Source: JAVXNW01 sp036645575 | GTDB taxonomy: Bacteria > Bacillota > Clostridia > Christensenellales > Aristaeellaceae | NCBI GenBank assembly: GCA_036645575.1 | Contig: JAVXNW010000055.1 | Span: forward strand, 1 to 17,316 | Direction: 5' to 3' | DNA length: 17,316 nucleotides | Shown here: piece after piece, positions 1 to 6,917 of the stretch | How positions within the stretch are numbered: position 1 is the first letter of the stretch | Layout: every line of letters begins with the position of its first letter | Made by a program: the position numbers and the translations under genes | Notes under the pieces: generated by a model | The model's database searches: none | What the model saw: only the letters and a program-made list of their open reading frames with translations | What the model was told of the DNA's origin: nothing

Positions 1-284
1 TAACCGCGTAAGCGTCCAGCGCAAAGCCCGGTTCGGTGGTGATGTAGATGATTTGCGCGCAGGCGTATCTCCCGGCCCAGTTCCAAGCCGCTGACCATCG
101 GCATGACCATATCCAACAGGAAGATATGATGGCTCTCTTTCTCGCAGACCGTCAGCAGCGCATCCGGGTGTGAAAACGCCCGCAGCTCGGCGCTCATGCT
201 GCGCGAGGTCAGGTACTCGTTTGTCAGCGCGACGATCCGCCGAAGGTCATTGTCCATATCGTCGCAGACAGCAATTCGCAGCAT
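1..284 (-). CDS. Response regulator receiver domain, partial at left edge, apparent frameshift
   Basis: This is the N-terminal part of a two-component response regulator; the rest lies beyond the window. The ATG at 284 is preceded by AGAGGTG six bases upstream. The protein starts MLRIAVCDDMDNDL, giving the acidic pocket, and continues to IFLLDMVMPMVSGLELGREIR, with the phosphoacceptor Asp in LLDMVMP. After GREIR, at about 60-68, the reading frame loses similarity. The neighbouring frame instead reads QIIYITTEPGFALDAYAV, the expected beta4-alpha4 segment of a receiver. The coding potential therefore shifts frame inside the domain, with perhaps one or two residues also missing. This could be a true pseudogene or a sequencing or assembly error. 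The style resembles AgrA/LytTR-type regulators, such as the one at the right end of the window, but the output domain is not visible. Confidence 0.7.
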   Translation of the reverse strand, partial: MLRIAVCDDMDNDLRRIVALTNEYLTSRSMSAELRAFSHPDALLTVCEKESHHIFLLDMVMPMVSGLELGREIRLRANHLHHHRTGLCAGRLRG

Positions 285-390
285 AGCAATCACCTCTGCT
301 TCTCGAAGCTTTTTCTCGGGTCGGTGGGCTTTTCTGCGTCTGCCGGTATCGCCCATGAGCGCCCAAAGCGGGCCAAGCCGGGGATATCGC

Positions 391-1896
391 TCAATCCTCC
401 AGCGGCTCCAGCATCATGGCGTCCAGGTAGTTTTCGCAAAAGGCGGCGCTTCCGGAGAGCGCGACGGTGCGCGCGTCGCGCGAGAAAGCCTCGAGCGCAC
501 CGCGCTGCCTGTCGTCAAGCAGCAGCATGAGCGCGCCCGAGAGCGACGCGTTGCCCAGCGTCTTCGTGCGCGGGATCAGCGCGCGCGGGATCAGGCCAAT
601 GTCGGCGGCGCTTTGAAGGTTCACGTGTTGCCCAAATCCGCCCGCGATAAACAGCGCGTCAATATCCCGCATGGATACGCTCGACACTTGGCACAGCGTC
701 AAAAGTCCCGCCGCAATCGCGCTCTTGGCAAGCTGCAAATTGCGCACATCCTCGGGGTAGAGGAAGACCGACGGGGCGATTTGCGCGGCTGCCTTCATCG
801 CGCCGGTGTCCTCGATCGCGCCGGTCTTGACAAGCGTCGCCGCCGCGTCGAGCAGTCCCGACCCGCAAATGCCCACCGGCGCGCCCTCGCCAATGGTCGT
901 AAAGCGAATCGCGTCCGCCTCCAGCCACACCCGGTCGACGGCGCCTACCACGCTGCCCACGCCCATGCGGATCTCGCCGCCCTCGAACGCGGGCCCGGCG
1001 GCGGTCGCCGTGCAGGTGAGCGCGCCGCCCGTCCACAGCGCGATTTCGCCGTTTGTGCCGATGTCAATCAGCAAGTGGGTCTTGCCCGGCGCGCGCATGC
1101 CGGACGCCAGCACGCCGCAGCTGATGTCGGCGCCGACAAAGGCGCTCAGGCAGGGCGGCAGGTAGATGCGCGCGTCCTTGAGCGCGTCAAGGCCCAGCTG
1201 CGCGCCCGTCACGTCGCAGCCGAACAGGCAGTCCGCGTCAAACGGCGCGTGCGACAGCGGCTCGGGCGAGCGCCCGCTCAGTAGATACAGCATCGTCGTA
1301 TTGCCCGCGATCACCGCGTGCGCGATTAAATCGGGCGAAATGCCCGCGCTTTGGCACAATTGCGCCGTCAGGCGGTCAAGCGCGCCGGCCAGCATTTGCT
1401 GAAGGCGCGCGCCCTGCCCGTCAAGCGCGGAAGCGATGCGCCCGATCACGTCGGCCGCCACCGCGCACTGCGGGTTGTCCATGCTCGCGCTTGCGAGCAT
1501 GCGCCCGGCACCGGGCGCGATCAGCACGCCCGCAAGCGTGGTCGTGCCCACGTCGATGGCCAGCGCATATTCGCCCGGAACCGGATGAACCGGGGCGCAC
1601 GGAAGCGCCTGGGACACCGCGATGTTTTGAAGCGCGCGCTCGCCCGCAAGGGAAACCGTCGCGTCCCCGAGCAGCCGCGTCTGACAGGCCAGCCGCCCGC
1701 CCGCAGCCCTTTCGGCCGGCGTCGCTTCCGAAAGCGCGCCCTCGGCGGATACCAAGCACTTGAGGCACAGCCCGCGCCCGCCGCACGGCTTTCTCAGCGC
1801 GAAGCCGTGCGCCAAGAGCACATCGCCCAGCAGCGGGGTACCTTCAAAGGCCACGCGGGCACGCGTGCCTGCGCGCCATATCGTCAGAATTGGCAT
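391..1896 (-). CDS. 2Fe-2S/ASKHA corrinoid-activation protein (RACo/DUF4445 type)
   Basis: Proteins of this family use ATP to drive reduction of the corrinoid cofactor from inactive Co(II) to Co(I), repairing corrinoid methyl-transfer proteins. The N-terminal plant-type 2Fe-2S domain (about residues 1-82) has Cys38, Cys44, Cys47 and Cys71 in a C-x5-C-x2-C-x23-C pattern. The ASKHA nucleotide-binding part carries IDVGTTTLAG near residue 114, LLIDIGTNGE near 276, GICGSGLLDA near 342 and the late AGGFGQHVNL motif. At 501 residues it is shorter than the characterised RACo, about 630 residues as I recall it, mainly between the iron-sulfur and ASKHA parts. It is the last gene of the operon and overlaps the DUF2284 gene by 13 bases. 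The role as activator of the corrinoid protein at 4856-5488 is inferred from family and context. Confidence 0.9.
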   Translation of the reverse strand: MPILTIWRAGTRARVAFEGTPLLGDVLLAHGFALRKPCGGRGLCLKCLVSAEGALSEATPAERAAGGRLACQTRLLGDATVSLAGERALQNIAVSQALPCAPVHPVPGEYALAIDVGTTTLAGVLIAPGAGRMLASASMDNPQCAVAADVIGRIASALDGQGARLQQMLAGALDRLTAQLCQSAGISPDLIAHAVIAGNTTMLYLLSGRSPEPLSHAPFDADCLFGCDVTGAQLGLDALKDARIYLPPCLSAFVGADISCGVLASGMRAPGKTHLLIDIGTNGEIALWTGGALTCTATAAGPAFEGGEIRMGVGSVVGAVDRVWLEADAIRFTTIGEGAPVGICGSGLLDAAATLVKTGAIEDTGAMKAAAQIAPSVFLYPEDVRNLQLAKSAIAAGLLTLCQVSSVSMRDIDALFIAGGFGQHVNLQSAADIGLIPRALIPRTKTLGNASLSGALMLLLDDRQRGALEAFSRDARTVALSGSAAFCENYLDAMMLEPLED

Positions 1897-2552
1897 GGGG
1901 ATTTCCTCGCCGCATTCGGCGCTTCGGCGACCGCGTCCTGCGCTTCAGAATCCGCGCCCTGCGCTTCGGCGACCGTTTCCGGCGCTTCAGAATCCGCGCC
2001 CGGCGCTTGACCATAGAGCACCAAGCCAAAATAGGTCACGGTGTTTTGCCCGTTTATGTAGGGAAGGCCCGCGTTGCAGGCGGCCTGGTAGACGTTCACG
2101 CCATACCCCTCAAGCGAGGCTAGCGCGTCGTCCGGAAAGTGGCAGGGGAGATGCTCGACCTTTGCGCAGGTGTCGCAGCGCCCGCAGCCGCCGGAGCCCA
2201 GCACCAAAAATGGTTCGGGCATCATGCCTTCGCACGCGACGCGCAGCGCGCGGCACAGCGCGCCGTGCGCCTTGGCCGCGTCCTGCATCCCCTCGATGTC
2301 AAACGAGTCCTCGAGCGGGCGCACCGTTTGAAAGAGCACCGCGCGCCGGTACGCGCGCACTTTTGCCATCAGATCTTCTATATCGCCCACGTCGGGCGGG
2401 CACATGTAGCACCGGCCGTAGCGCCCGCAGGTATTGGTGGCGCACACATCCCGGAACATCCGGTCGAGCGGAATCGCCGCGACATCCAGCGCCGACGCGC
2501 GCTTTGCCCCAAGCGCCATCGCGCGCTGGAGGATCTGATCGTCCAACATCAT
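1884..2552 (-). CDS. DUF2284 cysteine-rich, putative metal-binding protein
   Basis: This is a 222-residue soluble protein of the DUF2284 family, whose function is unknown. Two cysteine clusters are visible: Cys37, Cys42, Cys48 and Cys51 (ending in YMCPP), and Cys123, Cys126, Cys129 and Cys137 (GCGRCDTC...PC). This arrangement suits binding of zinc or an iron-sulfur cluster. Residues 182-213 form an Ala/Glu/Asp-rich, probably disordered tail made of two 14-residue repeats. Its start codon overlaps the stop of the CobW-type gene (ATGA, 2549-2552) and its end overlaps the ASKHA gene, so it belongs to the corrinoid operon. An accessory role in electron or metal supply to the methyl-transfer proteins is an inference from position only. 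Confidence 0.85.
   Translation of the reverse strand: MMLDDQILQRAMALGAKRASALDVAAIPLDRMFRDVCATNTCGRYGRCYMCPPDVGDIEDLMAKVRAYRRAVLFQTVRPLEDSFDIEGMQDAAKAHGALCRALRVACEGMMPEPFLVLGSGGCGRCDTCAKVEHLPCHFPDDALASLEGYGVNVYQAACNAGLPYINGQNTVTYFGLVLYGQAPGADSEAPETVAEAQGADSEAQDAVAEAPNAARKSPCQF
1919..2002. repeat. Two imperfect 42-bp tandem units in the DUF2284 tail
   Basis: Two 42-bp units (1919-1960 and 1961-2002) are each made of two similar 21-bp halves starting GCGCTTC. They are in frame and encode the GADSEA...VAEA repeats at the DUF2284 C-terminus. A third partial GCGCTT start follows at 2003. This looks like local tandem duplication within the coding sequence. Confidence 0.85.
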
Positions 2553-3466
2553 TCACTCATCTCCCGTACAATCTCTGGATATAGATAGCGCGCCTCGCGC
2601 AGTCGCGCGCGCAGGTTCTGTCCTTCGCCGGCCAGCACGACCAACCCCAACGCCGGCGTTTGCGTGAAATCCTGAGACACTTCGATGTGCGCGCCCACGC
2701 AGTCCACCCTGAATCGCCCCTGCGCAAGCGCGACGACGCCCTTGACGCGGCAGGTGTCCTCGGCGAAAAATCGCAAAAAAGCGGTCAGCTGTTCGAAGCT
2801 TGTCGCGGGCGCAATCAGCAAAAGCCGCCGCTGAAGCGACAGGTCGCGCGCGGCGCTCTCCTCGATCGCCGCGTGCGTCGGCGCAAGTTCGGCAAGCCAT
2901 TTGAGCAAAAATTCGCCCCCGACGATCAACTCGACCGGGATCAGCGGGTAGCTTTCGTGAAGCGCCGCTTGACTGAGCGCCACTTGCTCAGGGGTCGCAA
3001 TGTCTGTCTTGCTGAGCAAGATAAGGTCGCTGACCGAGAGCTGCCGCCGCGCGGCGCGCATGGTGTCAAGCACCTTGTAAAGCCGGGTCGCGTCGGCCAG
3101 CGCGATGCAGCCACGGTAGATAAGCCCCTCAAACGCGTGCGGGCGCTCGACGATCGCGCGAATGGCGGTCGGGTCGGAAAGGCCGGAGGACTCGACCAGA
3201 ATCCACTCGGGCGCTTGCAAAAGCGCGTCGCGCAGCGCCTGCTCAAACTGATTTAAGCGGCAGGCGCAGAAGATCGATCCGCCGTCAATCTCGCTCAGGC
3301 ACGCGGCAAGGTCGCGCAGCATGGCCCCGTCATAGCCCACGCGCCCAAATTCGTTGACGATCACGTGGACGCGCTGGCCACGCAAGACGCGCAAAAGCCC
3401 CCTGAGCGCGGTCGTCTTGCCCGCGCCCAGAAAGCCTGTCACCAAGAGCAGTTGCGTGCCGTCCAT
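2549..3466 (-). CDS. CobW/COG0523-family GTPase, putative metallochaperone
   Basis: This is a 305-residue SIMIBI-class G3E GTPase. Family members deliver metals (Zn, Co or others) to client proteins using GTP. Visible motifs are the P-loop GFLGAGKTT (residues 11-19), NEFGRVGYDG (39-48), ESSGLSDP (92-99) and SKTD in place of NKxD. The usual metal-binding CxCC motif is altered: the matching stretch reads GGSIFCACR (62-70), with Cys67 and Cys69 only. The C-terminal part (about 205-300) resembles a CobW_C domain. The start overlaps the methyltransferase stop by one base (TGATG at 3464-3468). The position between the methyltransferase and the cysteine-rich protein suggests it metallates one of the operon products, possibly the active site of the methyltransferase. 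This is inferred. Confidence 0.88.
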   Translation of the reverse strand: MDGTQLLLVTGFLGAGKTTALRGLLRVLRGQRVHVIVNEFGRVGYDGAMLRDLAACLSEIDGGSIFCACRLNQFEQALRDALLQAPEWILVESSGLSDPTAIRAIVERPHAFEGLIYRGCIALADATRLYKVLDTMRAARRQLSVSDLILLSKTDIATPEQVALSQAALHESYPLIPVELIVGGEFLLKWLAELAPTHAAIEESAARDLSLQRRLLLIAPATSFEQLTAFLRFFAEDTCRVKGVVALAQGRFRVDCVGAHIEVSQDFTQTPALGLVVLAGEGQNLRARLREARYLYPEIVREMSE

Positions 3467-4821
3467 CAGAGCAGGGCCTCGATCGCCGATTGCAATTCCT
3501 CCCGACTTGGAATGATCGAGGAGAAGGCGAGGCGCCCGTTTAGGTAGATGCAGGGCAGGTTTTTGACGCCCATCTTCTTGCAGCGCGCGATGTTTTCCTT
3601 GAGCGTAAACTTGTACTCGACCATGTCGATCGACGAGGCAAAGTGCGCCTTTGCGACGCTTGCCGCGCCCATCATGTAGGTGCAGGCCGCGCAGGTCGCG
3701 CTGTCCAGCGTGAAGACCTCCATGAGCGGGCGGGGGAGGTGCGCGTAGTCGGGCAGATCCACCTGAATATCCTCGACGACCGCCACGTAATTTTTGAGAA
3801 TTTCGCGCGTCGATTCGGGGTTGAGCACCGCTTGCGAGACCGCGATCCCGTTCTCGACCGGCACCGCGTAGGGCATGTCGCAGCCCGGCGCGACGATGAA
3901 GTTCTTGGTGTCCTCCAGGCTGTCGATCATGTCCAGCACGTATTTCATGTTGTCCTGTTGGGTGCCGTGCAGCATGACGGAGGTGAGCGGGATGTTGCCG
4001 CCGATGGCGATGTTGTACCGGTCGGTCACGCGCTTGGCGGCGGGCAGGTTTACGTTTTCATCGACGCTAATGCTGTCGGGGCCGGTCTTGCACATGACCT
4101 CGATGTTGCGCGAGGCGTCGCCGCACACAAAGAACGAGGAAAGCGCGCCGCGCGAGCGGATGGTGCCAAAGATGCGGGTCATGGGCGCTGACAAAAACGC
4201 CTCGAAGTGCGCGCTGGATATCTGGGAGACCAGCGGATCGACGACCGCAATCACGTCCATGCCCGCGTCCAGGTAATACCCCGCCATCCGCACGCAGCAT
4301 TCGGCGCAGTAGTCGAGCAACTGCATGACGTATTCGTCGTCGTCGTACATGTCCATGAACAGATCATTTCCGCGCAGATGCGACGCGAGCGTAAAGGGGC
4401 CGCAGATCAGGCCGTACAGCGCGGTATCGTTTCCGACCGCCTCTTTCATCCGCGCCATCACGCGCAGCACCATCGGGATGCGCCCGTCATCGGGCGTGGG
4501 CAGCGTGCACTTGCAGGGCACCGTCATGGTGTTTTCGAGCGGATGGGTCTTGACCGAGGGCGGAACCTCGTCCGCCCAGACAAGCTCGCACCCGAGCACT
4601 TCCGCCTCGATTTGCAGGTCGAACATCACCGGCTGGCCGCCCGGCCGGTAGAATTTATGAACCGCCATCAGCGCGTCAAACAGGGTGTCTTCGTCGGTAA
4701 GCACCATCGTGGCGCTTGCGCCGGTCAACTTGCCCGCATGGACGCCGGCAAAGGGCAGCCACGGCAGCTTTTCGGTTTTTTCATGGCGCAAAACGCTAAG
4801 CAGATTCTCTTTGGGCGTCAT
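3466..4821 (-). CDS. URO-D-fold corrinoid methyltransferase fused to thioredoxin-like domain
   Basis: Residues 1 to about 355 belong to the uroporphyrinogen decarboxylase/MtaA-CmuA superfamily, whose methyltransferase members move a methyl group between a corrinoid protein and a thiol or pterin acceptor. Recognisable parts are YGLICGPFTLASHLRG (136-151), the Cys233 region (SFFVCGDASRNI), DSISVDENVNL, GGNIPL and the Cys314 region (VAPGCDMPYAVPVENG). The family zinc motif is H-x-C...C; here the His position is Phe231, although both cysteines remain. Residues 366-451 form an extra thioredoxin-like domain with Cys377-Ala-Ala-Cys380 and a likely cis-proline at 423 (NLPCIYLNG). The start is supported by AGGAG (4830-4834) eight bases upstream. 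It lies 34 bases after the corrinoid protein. It could be the acceptor-side enzyme or a substrate demethylase; the sequence does not decide this. Confidence 0.88.
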   Translation of the reverse strand: MTPKENLLSVLRHEKTEKLPWLPFAGVHAGKLTGASATMVLTDEDTLFDALMAVHKFYRPGGQPVMFDLQIEAEVLGCELVWADEVPPSVKTHPLENTMTVPCKCTLPTPDDGRIPMVLRVMARMKEAVGNDTALYGLICGPFTLASHLRGNDLFMDMYDDDEYVMQLLDYCAECCVRMAGYYLDAGMDVIAVVDPLVSQISSAHFEAFLSAPMTRIFGTIRSRGALSSFFVCGDASRNIEVMCKTGPDSISVDENVNLPAAKRVTDRYNIAIGGNIPLTSVMLHGTQQDNMKYVLDMIDSLEDTKNFIVAPGCDMPYAVPVENGIAVSQAVLNPESTREILKNYVAVVEDIQVDLPDYAHLPRPLMEVFTLDSATCAACTYMMGAASVAKAHFASSIDMVEYKFTLKENIARCKKMGVKNLPCIYLNGRLAFSSIIPSREELQSAIEALL

Positions 4822-4855
4822 ATCAGTCGCTCCTTAAGCCAAAAGATGGGGCAAA

Positions 4856-5488
4856 TCAGCACGCGCACAGCTGCACGGCGCAGTCCGCGGCGCTGGCGGC
4901 GTCGGAGGTATAGACGTCGGCGCCGATCTGGCGGCAGAACGCCTCGGTCACGGGCGCGCCGCCCACCATGATCTTGACGCGCTCGCGGATGCCCGCAGTT
5001 TGCGCGGCCTTGACCACATCCGCCATGACGCCCATGGTGGTTGTCAGAAGCGCCGAGCAGCAGATCAGCTGGCAGTCTTGGTCGAGCGCGGTCTGCGCAA
5101 AGGTCTCAGGCGACACGTCGGTGCCCAGATCGATCACCTCGAGCCCCTTGCCTTCGAGCATCATCTTGACCAGGTTTTTGCCGATGTCGTGCAGGTCGCC
5201 CTTGACCGTTCCGATGCAGGCCTTGCCGCTGGCCTTGACGCCCGCCGCCGCCAGCAGCGGCTTGAGCAGGCTCGCGCCCATGTTCATTGCGCGCGCCGCA
5301 ACCAGCACTTCAGGGACAAACACCTCGTTGTTTTTGAACTTCTCGCCGATCACGCTCATGCCACTGAGCAGGCCTTCCTCCAGGATCTGCTCGGCGGGAA
5401 TGCCCTCGTCGATCGCCTGTTGCACCAGGAGCTTTACGTCCTTGGCCTTGCCGGCCTGAAGCTTGAGCGAAATTTCTTGCATATCCAT
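4856..5488 (-). CDS. B12-binding corrinoid methyl-carrier protein (MtbC/MtaC-like)
   Basis: This is a 210-residue corrinoid protein that carries a methyl group on cobalt between two methyltransferases. An N-terminal helical cap domain (about 1-85, with GEKFKNNEVFVPEVLVAARAM) precedes a Rossmann cobalamin-binding domain. The signature Asp98-x-His100-x-x-Gly103 (KGDLHDIGKNLV) supplies the lower axial histidine. SALLTTTM (145-152) and VGGAPV (175-180) complete the dimethylbenzimidazole pocket. The ATG at 5488 is chosen because GGAGGG (5497-5502) lies eight bases upstream and cap-domain homology begins there; the frame stays open to 5644, but that extension has no homology. It is the first gene of the operon. 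The C-terminus is unusually cysteine-rich (Cys203, Cys208, Cys210). Confidence 0.95.
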   Translation of the reverse strand: MDMQEISLKLQAGKAKDVKLLVQQAIDEGIPAEQILEEGLLSGMSVIGEKFKNNEVFVPEVLVAARAMNMGASLLKPLLAAAGVKASGKACIGTVKGDLHDIGKNLVKMMLEGKGLEVIDLGTDVSPETFAQTALDQDCQLICCSALLTTTMGVMADVVKAAQTAGIRERVKIMVGGAPVTEAFCRQIGADVYTSDAASAADCAVQLCAC

Positions 5489-5512
5489 GAAAAAAACCCT
5501 CCAATCAAAATG

Positions 5513-5541
5513 TTGTGTTTTCCTGTTTCTTATAGTATAAT
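5513..5541 (+). promoter_or_regulatory. Sigma-A-type promoter for the PocR-AraC regulator
   Basis: TTGTGT (5513-5518), a 17-bp spacer and a perfect TATAAT (5536-5541) form a plausible promoter. Transcription would start near 5548, giving a leader of about 57 bases before the ATG at 5605. The promoter of the divergent corrinoid operon must lie in the same 116-bp gap. On the minus strand TATACT overlaps this site, but no well-spaced -35 was found for it. Confidence 0.7.
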
Positions 5542-5545
5542 CACA

Positions 5546-5565
5546 TACAAGATACGATGCTTGTA
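5546..5565. promoter_or_regulatory. Perfect dyad TACAAG-N8-CTTGTA, candidate operator
   Basis: Six-base arms TACAAG (5546-5551) and CTTGTA (5560-5565) flank an eight-base spacer, immediately downstream of the TATAAT at 5536. The site overlaps the predicted start of transcription of the regulator and lies upstream of the corrinoid operon. It is a natural candidate for a binding site of the adjacent AraC-type protein or of a second regulator. No experimental support is available. Confidence 0.45.
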
Positions 5566-5604
5566 AAAACAGACGACTATTGGGAATTATTCGAGGTGTA
5601 TTTG

Positions 5605-6852
5605 ATGAGCGAAGCGTTGTTTCAACTGATCGATCGGCAGGCACTTGGCGAGATGCTGAAGACGCTCAACTGCTGCATCGACCTGCCGGTGCAATTGCTC
5701 GACGAAAAGGGCGCGCAGTTGAGCGCGTTTGGCGAAAATGCGGGCTTTTGCACGCTGCTGGGCAAGTGTGCGCAGGCGCGCGCCGCGTGCGCAAGCGCCC
5801 ATTTTCAGGCGGGGCAGCGCGCGCAGACGCTGGGCAGATCCTATATTTTTACCTGTCATGGCAACCTTAATCATATCGCCTTTCCGCTCACCAACTGCGG
5901 GCAGCTGTTGGGCAGCGTGTTGGCGGGGCCTTTTTTGATGGATGAGGCGGACTCGACGCTGGTGGGCGACGTGGTGGAGAAGTACGACTTGTCCTCGATT
6001 GTGGGGCTTGAACTGTACGACGAACTGCGCGCGCTCACGGTCATTGCGCCAAGCAAGGTCGAGCACGTCGCGCGCCTCATGGAATACTTGCTGCTCCCGC
6101 TCTTTCCGGCGGAGCGCGCCGCGCGCGAGCAGCGCCAGCAGACGCTCTATCAGCAGTCGCGCATCAACGAGACGATTCAGGTCGTCAAGCGCGGCGGCGC
6201 GCATGAGGAGAGCGGATACCCCTATGAGCTGGAAAAGGAATTGCTGGTCAAGGTGAAGACCGGAAACGTGAACGAGGCCAAGGGCGTGCTCAATGAATTG
6301 CTGGGGTATGTGCTGTTTTGCGAGGGCGGGCGGATTGAGACGATGAAGAACCGGGCGCTCGAATTGTCCACGTTGCTTTCGCGCGTCGCGATCGAGGGTG
6401 GCGCGCTCACCGACGCGATCTACCGGCTCAACAACCAATTTCTGTCGCAGCTTTCCGCTATTGGCGACATGGAACAACTGTGCTACCGGCTGCAAATGAT
6501 CGTCGAGAGCTTTATGAGCGCGATGTTTTCAGGCGACGGGCATGGCGGCGCGGTGCGAAAAGCGGTCACCTATATCGCGGAGCACTACGCGCAGCCGCTG
6601 ACCCTTGAGGTCGTCGCGGGCGCGGCGGGGCTAAGCCCGTCGTATTTCTCGGCGCTGTTTCGAAAGCACATGGGCATAGGCCTCAAGGAATACATCGGAA
6701 AAGTGCGCATCGAGGAGAGCAAGCGCCTCTTGAGCGCGACAGACTACGCGCTGGTGGATATCGCGCTCGCCATGGGCTTTTCCGACCAAAGCTACTACGC
6801 CAAGGTCTTCAAAAAGCAAACCGGCTTGACCCCCAGCCAGTACCGCGCCTAA
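5605..6852 (+). CDS. PocR-domain AraC-family transcriptional regulator
   Basis: This is a 415-residue regulator. The N-terminal PocR sensory domain (about 5-165) shows the family pattern FCTLLGKC, then YIFTCHGNLNHIAFPLTNCGQLLGSVLAGPF, with conserved Cys48 and Cys84. A central helical region follows (about 170-310). The C-terminal AraC DNA-binding domain (315-415) has two helix-turn-helix motifs, LEVVAGAAGLSPSYFSALFRK and the GFSDQSYYAKVFKKQTG signature. I place the start at 5605, with GAGG (5593-5596) eight bases upstream. An ATG at 5557 in the same frame falls inside the operator dyad, 16 bases after the -10 box. PocR domains sense small molecules in regulators of cobalamin-linked metabolism such as Salmonella pdu/cob. 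Divergence from the corrinoid operon makes that operon its probable target. Confidence 0.92.
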   Translation: MSEALFQLIDRQALGEMLKTLNCCIDLPVQLLDEKGAQLSAFGENAGFCTLLGKCAQARAACASAHFQAGQRAQTLGRSYIFTCHGNLNHIAFPLTNCGQLLGSVLAGPFLMDEADSTLVGDVVEKYDLSSIVGLELYDELRALTVIAPSKVEHVARLMEYLLLPLFPAERAAREQRQQTLYQQSRINETIQVVKRGGAHEESGYPYELEKELLVKVKTGNVNEAKGVLNELLGYVLFCEGGRIETMKNRALELSTLLSRVAIEGGALTDAIYRLNNQFLSQLSAIGDMEQLCYRLQMIVESFMSAMFSGDGHGGAVRKAVTYIAEHYAQPLTLEVVAGAAGLSPSYFSALFRKHMGIGLKEYIGKVRIEESKRLLSATDYALVDIALAMGFSDQSYYAKVFKKQTGLTPSQYRA

Positions 6853-6898
6853 GGAATCTTCCGAAAATAAGCGCCCCGCAAAGGCGTCCGCCTAATAA

Positions 6899-6915
6899 AG
6901 GATGTTTTCCATCCT
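6899..6915 (-). terminator. Weak hairpin, possible terminator for the leftward desulfurase gene
   Basis: On the minus strand AGGATG-GAAAA-CATCCT forms a six-base-pair hairpin followed by TTTATTAGG, a poor U-tract. It lies about 120 bases beyond the stop of the cysteine desulfurase gene. It is only a weak candidate. Confidence 0.35.
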
Positions 6916-6917
6916 GA

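Noticed and set aside
196..1284. Long plus-strand open frame opposite the ASKHA gene
   Set aside because: Arg/Ala-rich translation with no family motifs, fully antisense to a well-recognised protein; typical shadow frame in GC-rich DNA.
5489..5644. Upstream in-frame extension of the corrinoid protein
   Set aside because: It would cover the divergent promoter and the start of the regulator gene; GGAGGG before the ATG at 5488 and homology place the start there.
5587..6495. 302-codon minus-strand frame opposite the PocR-AraC gene
   Set aside because: Antisense to conserved PocR motifs, with a composition typical of shadow frames.
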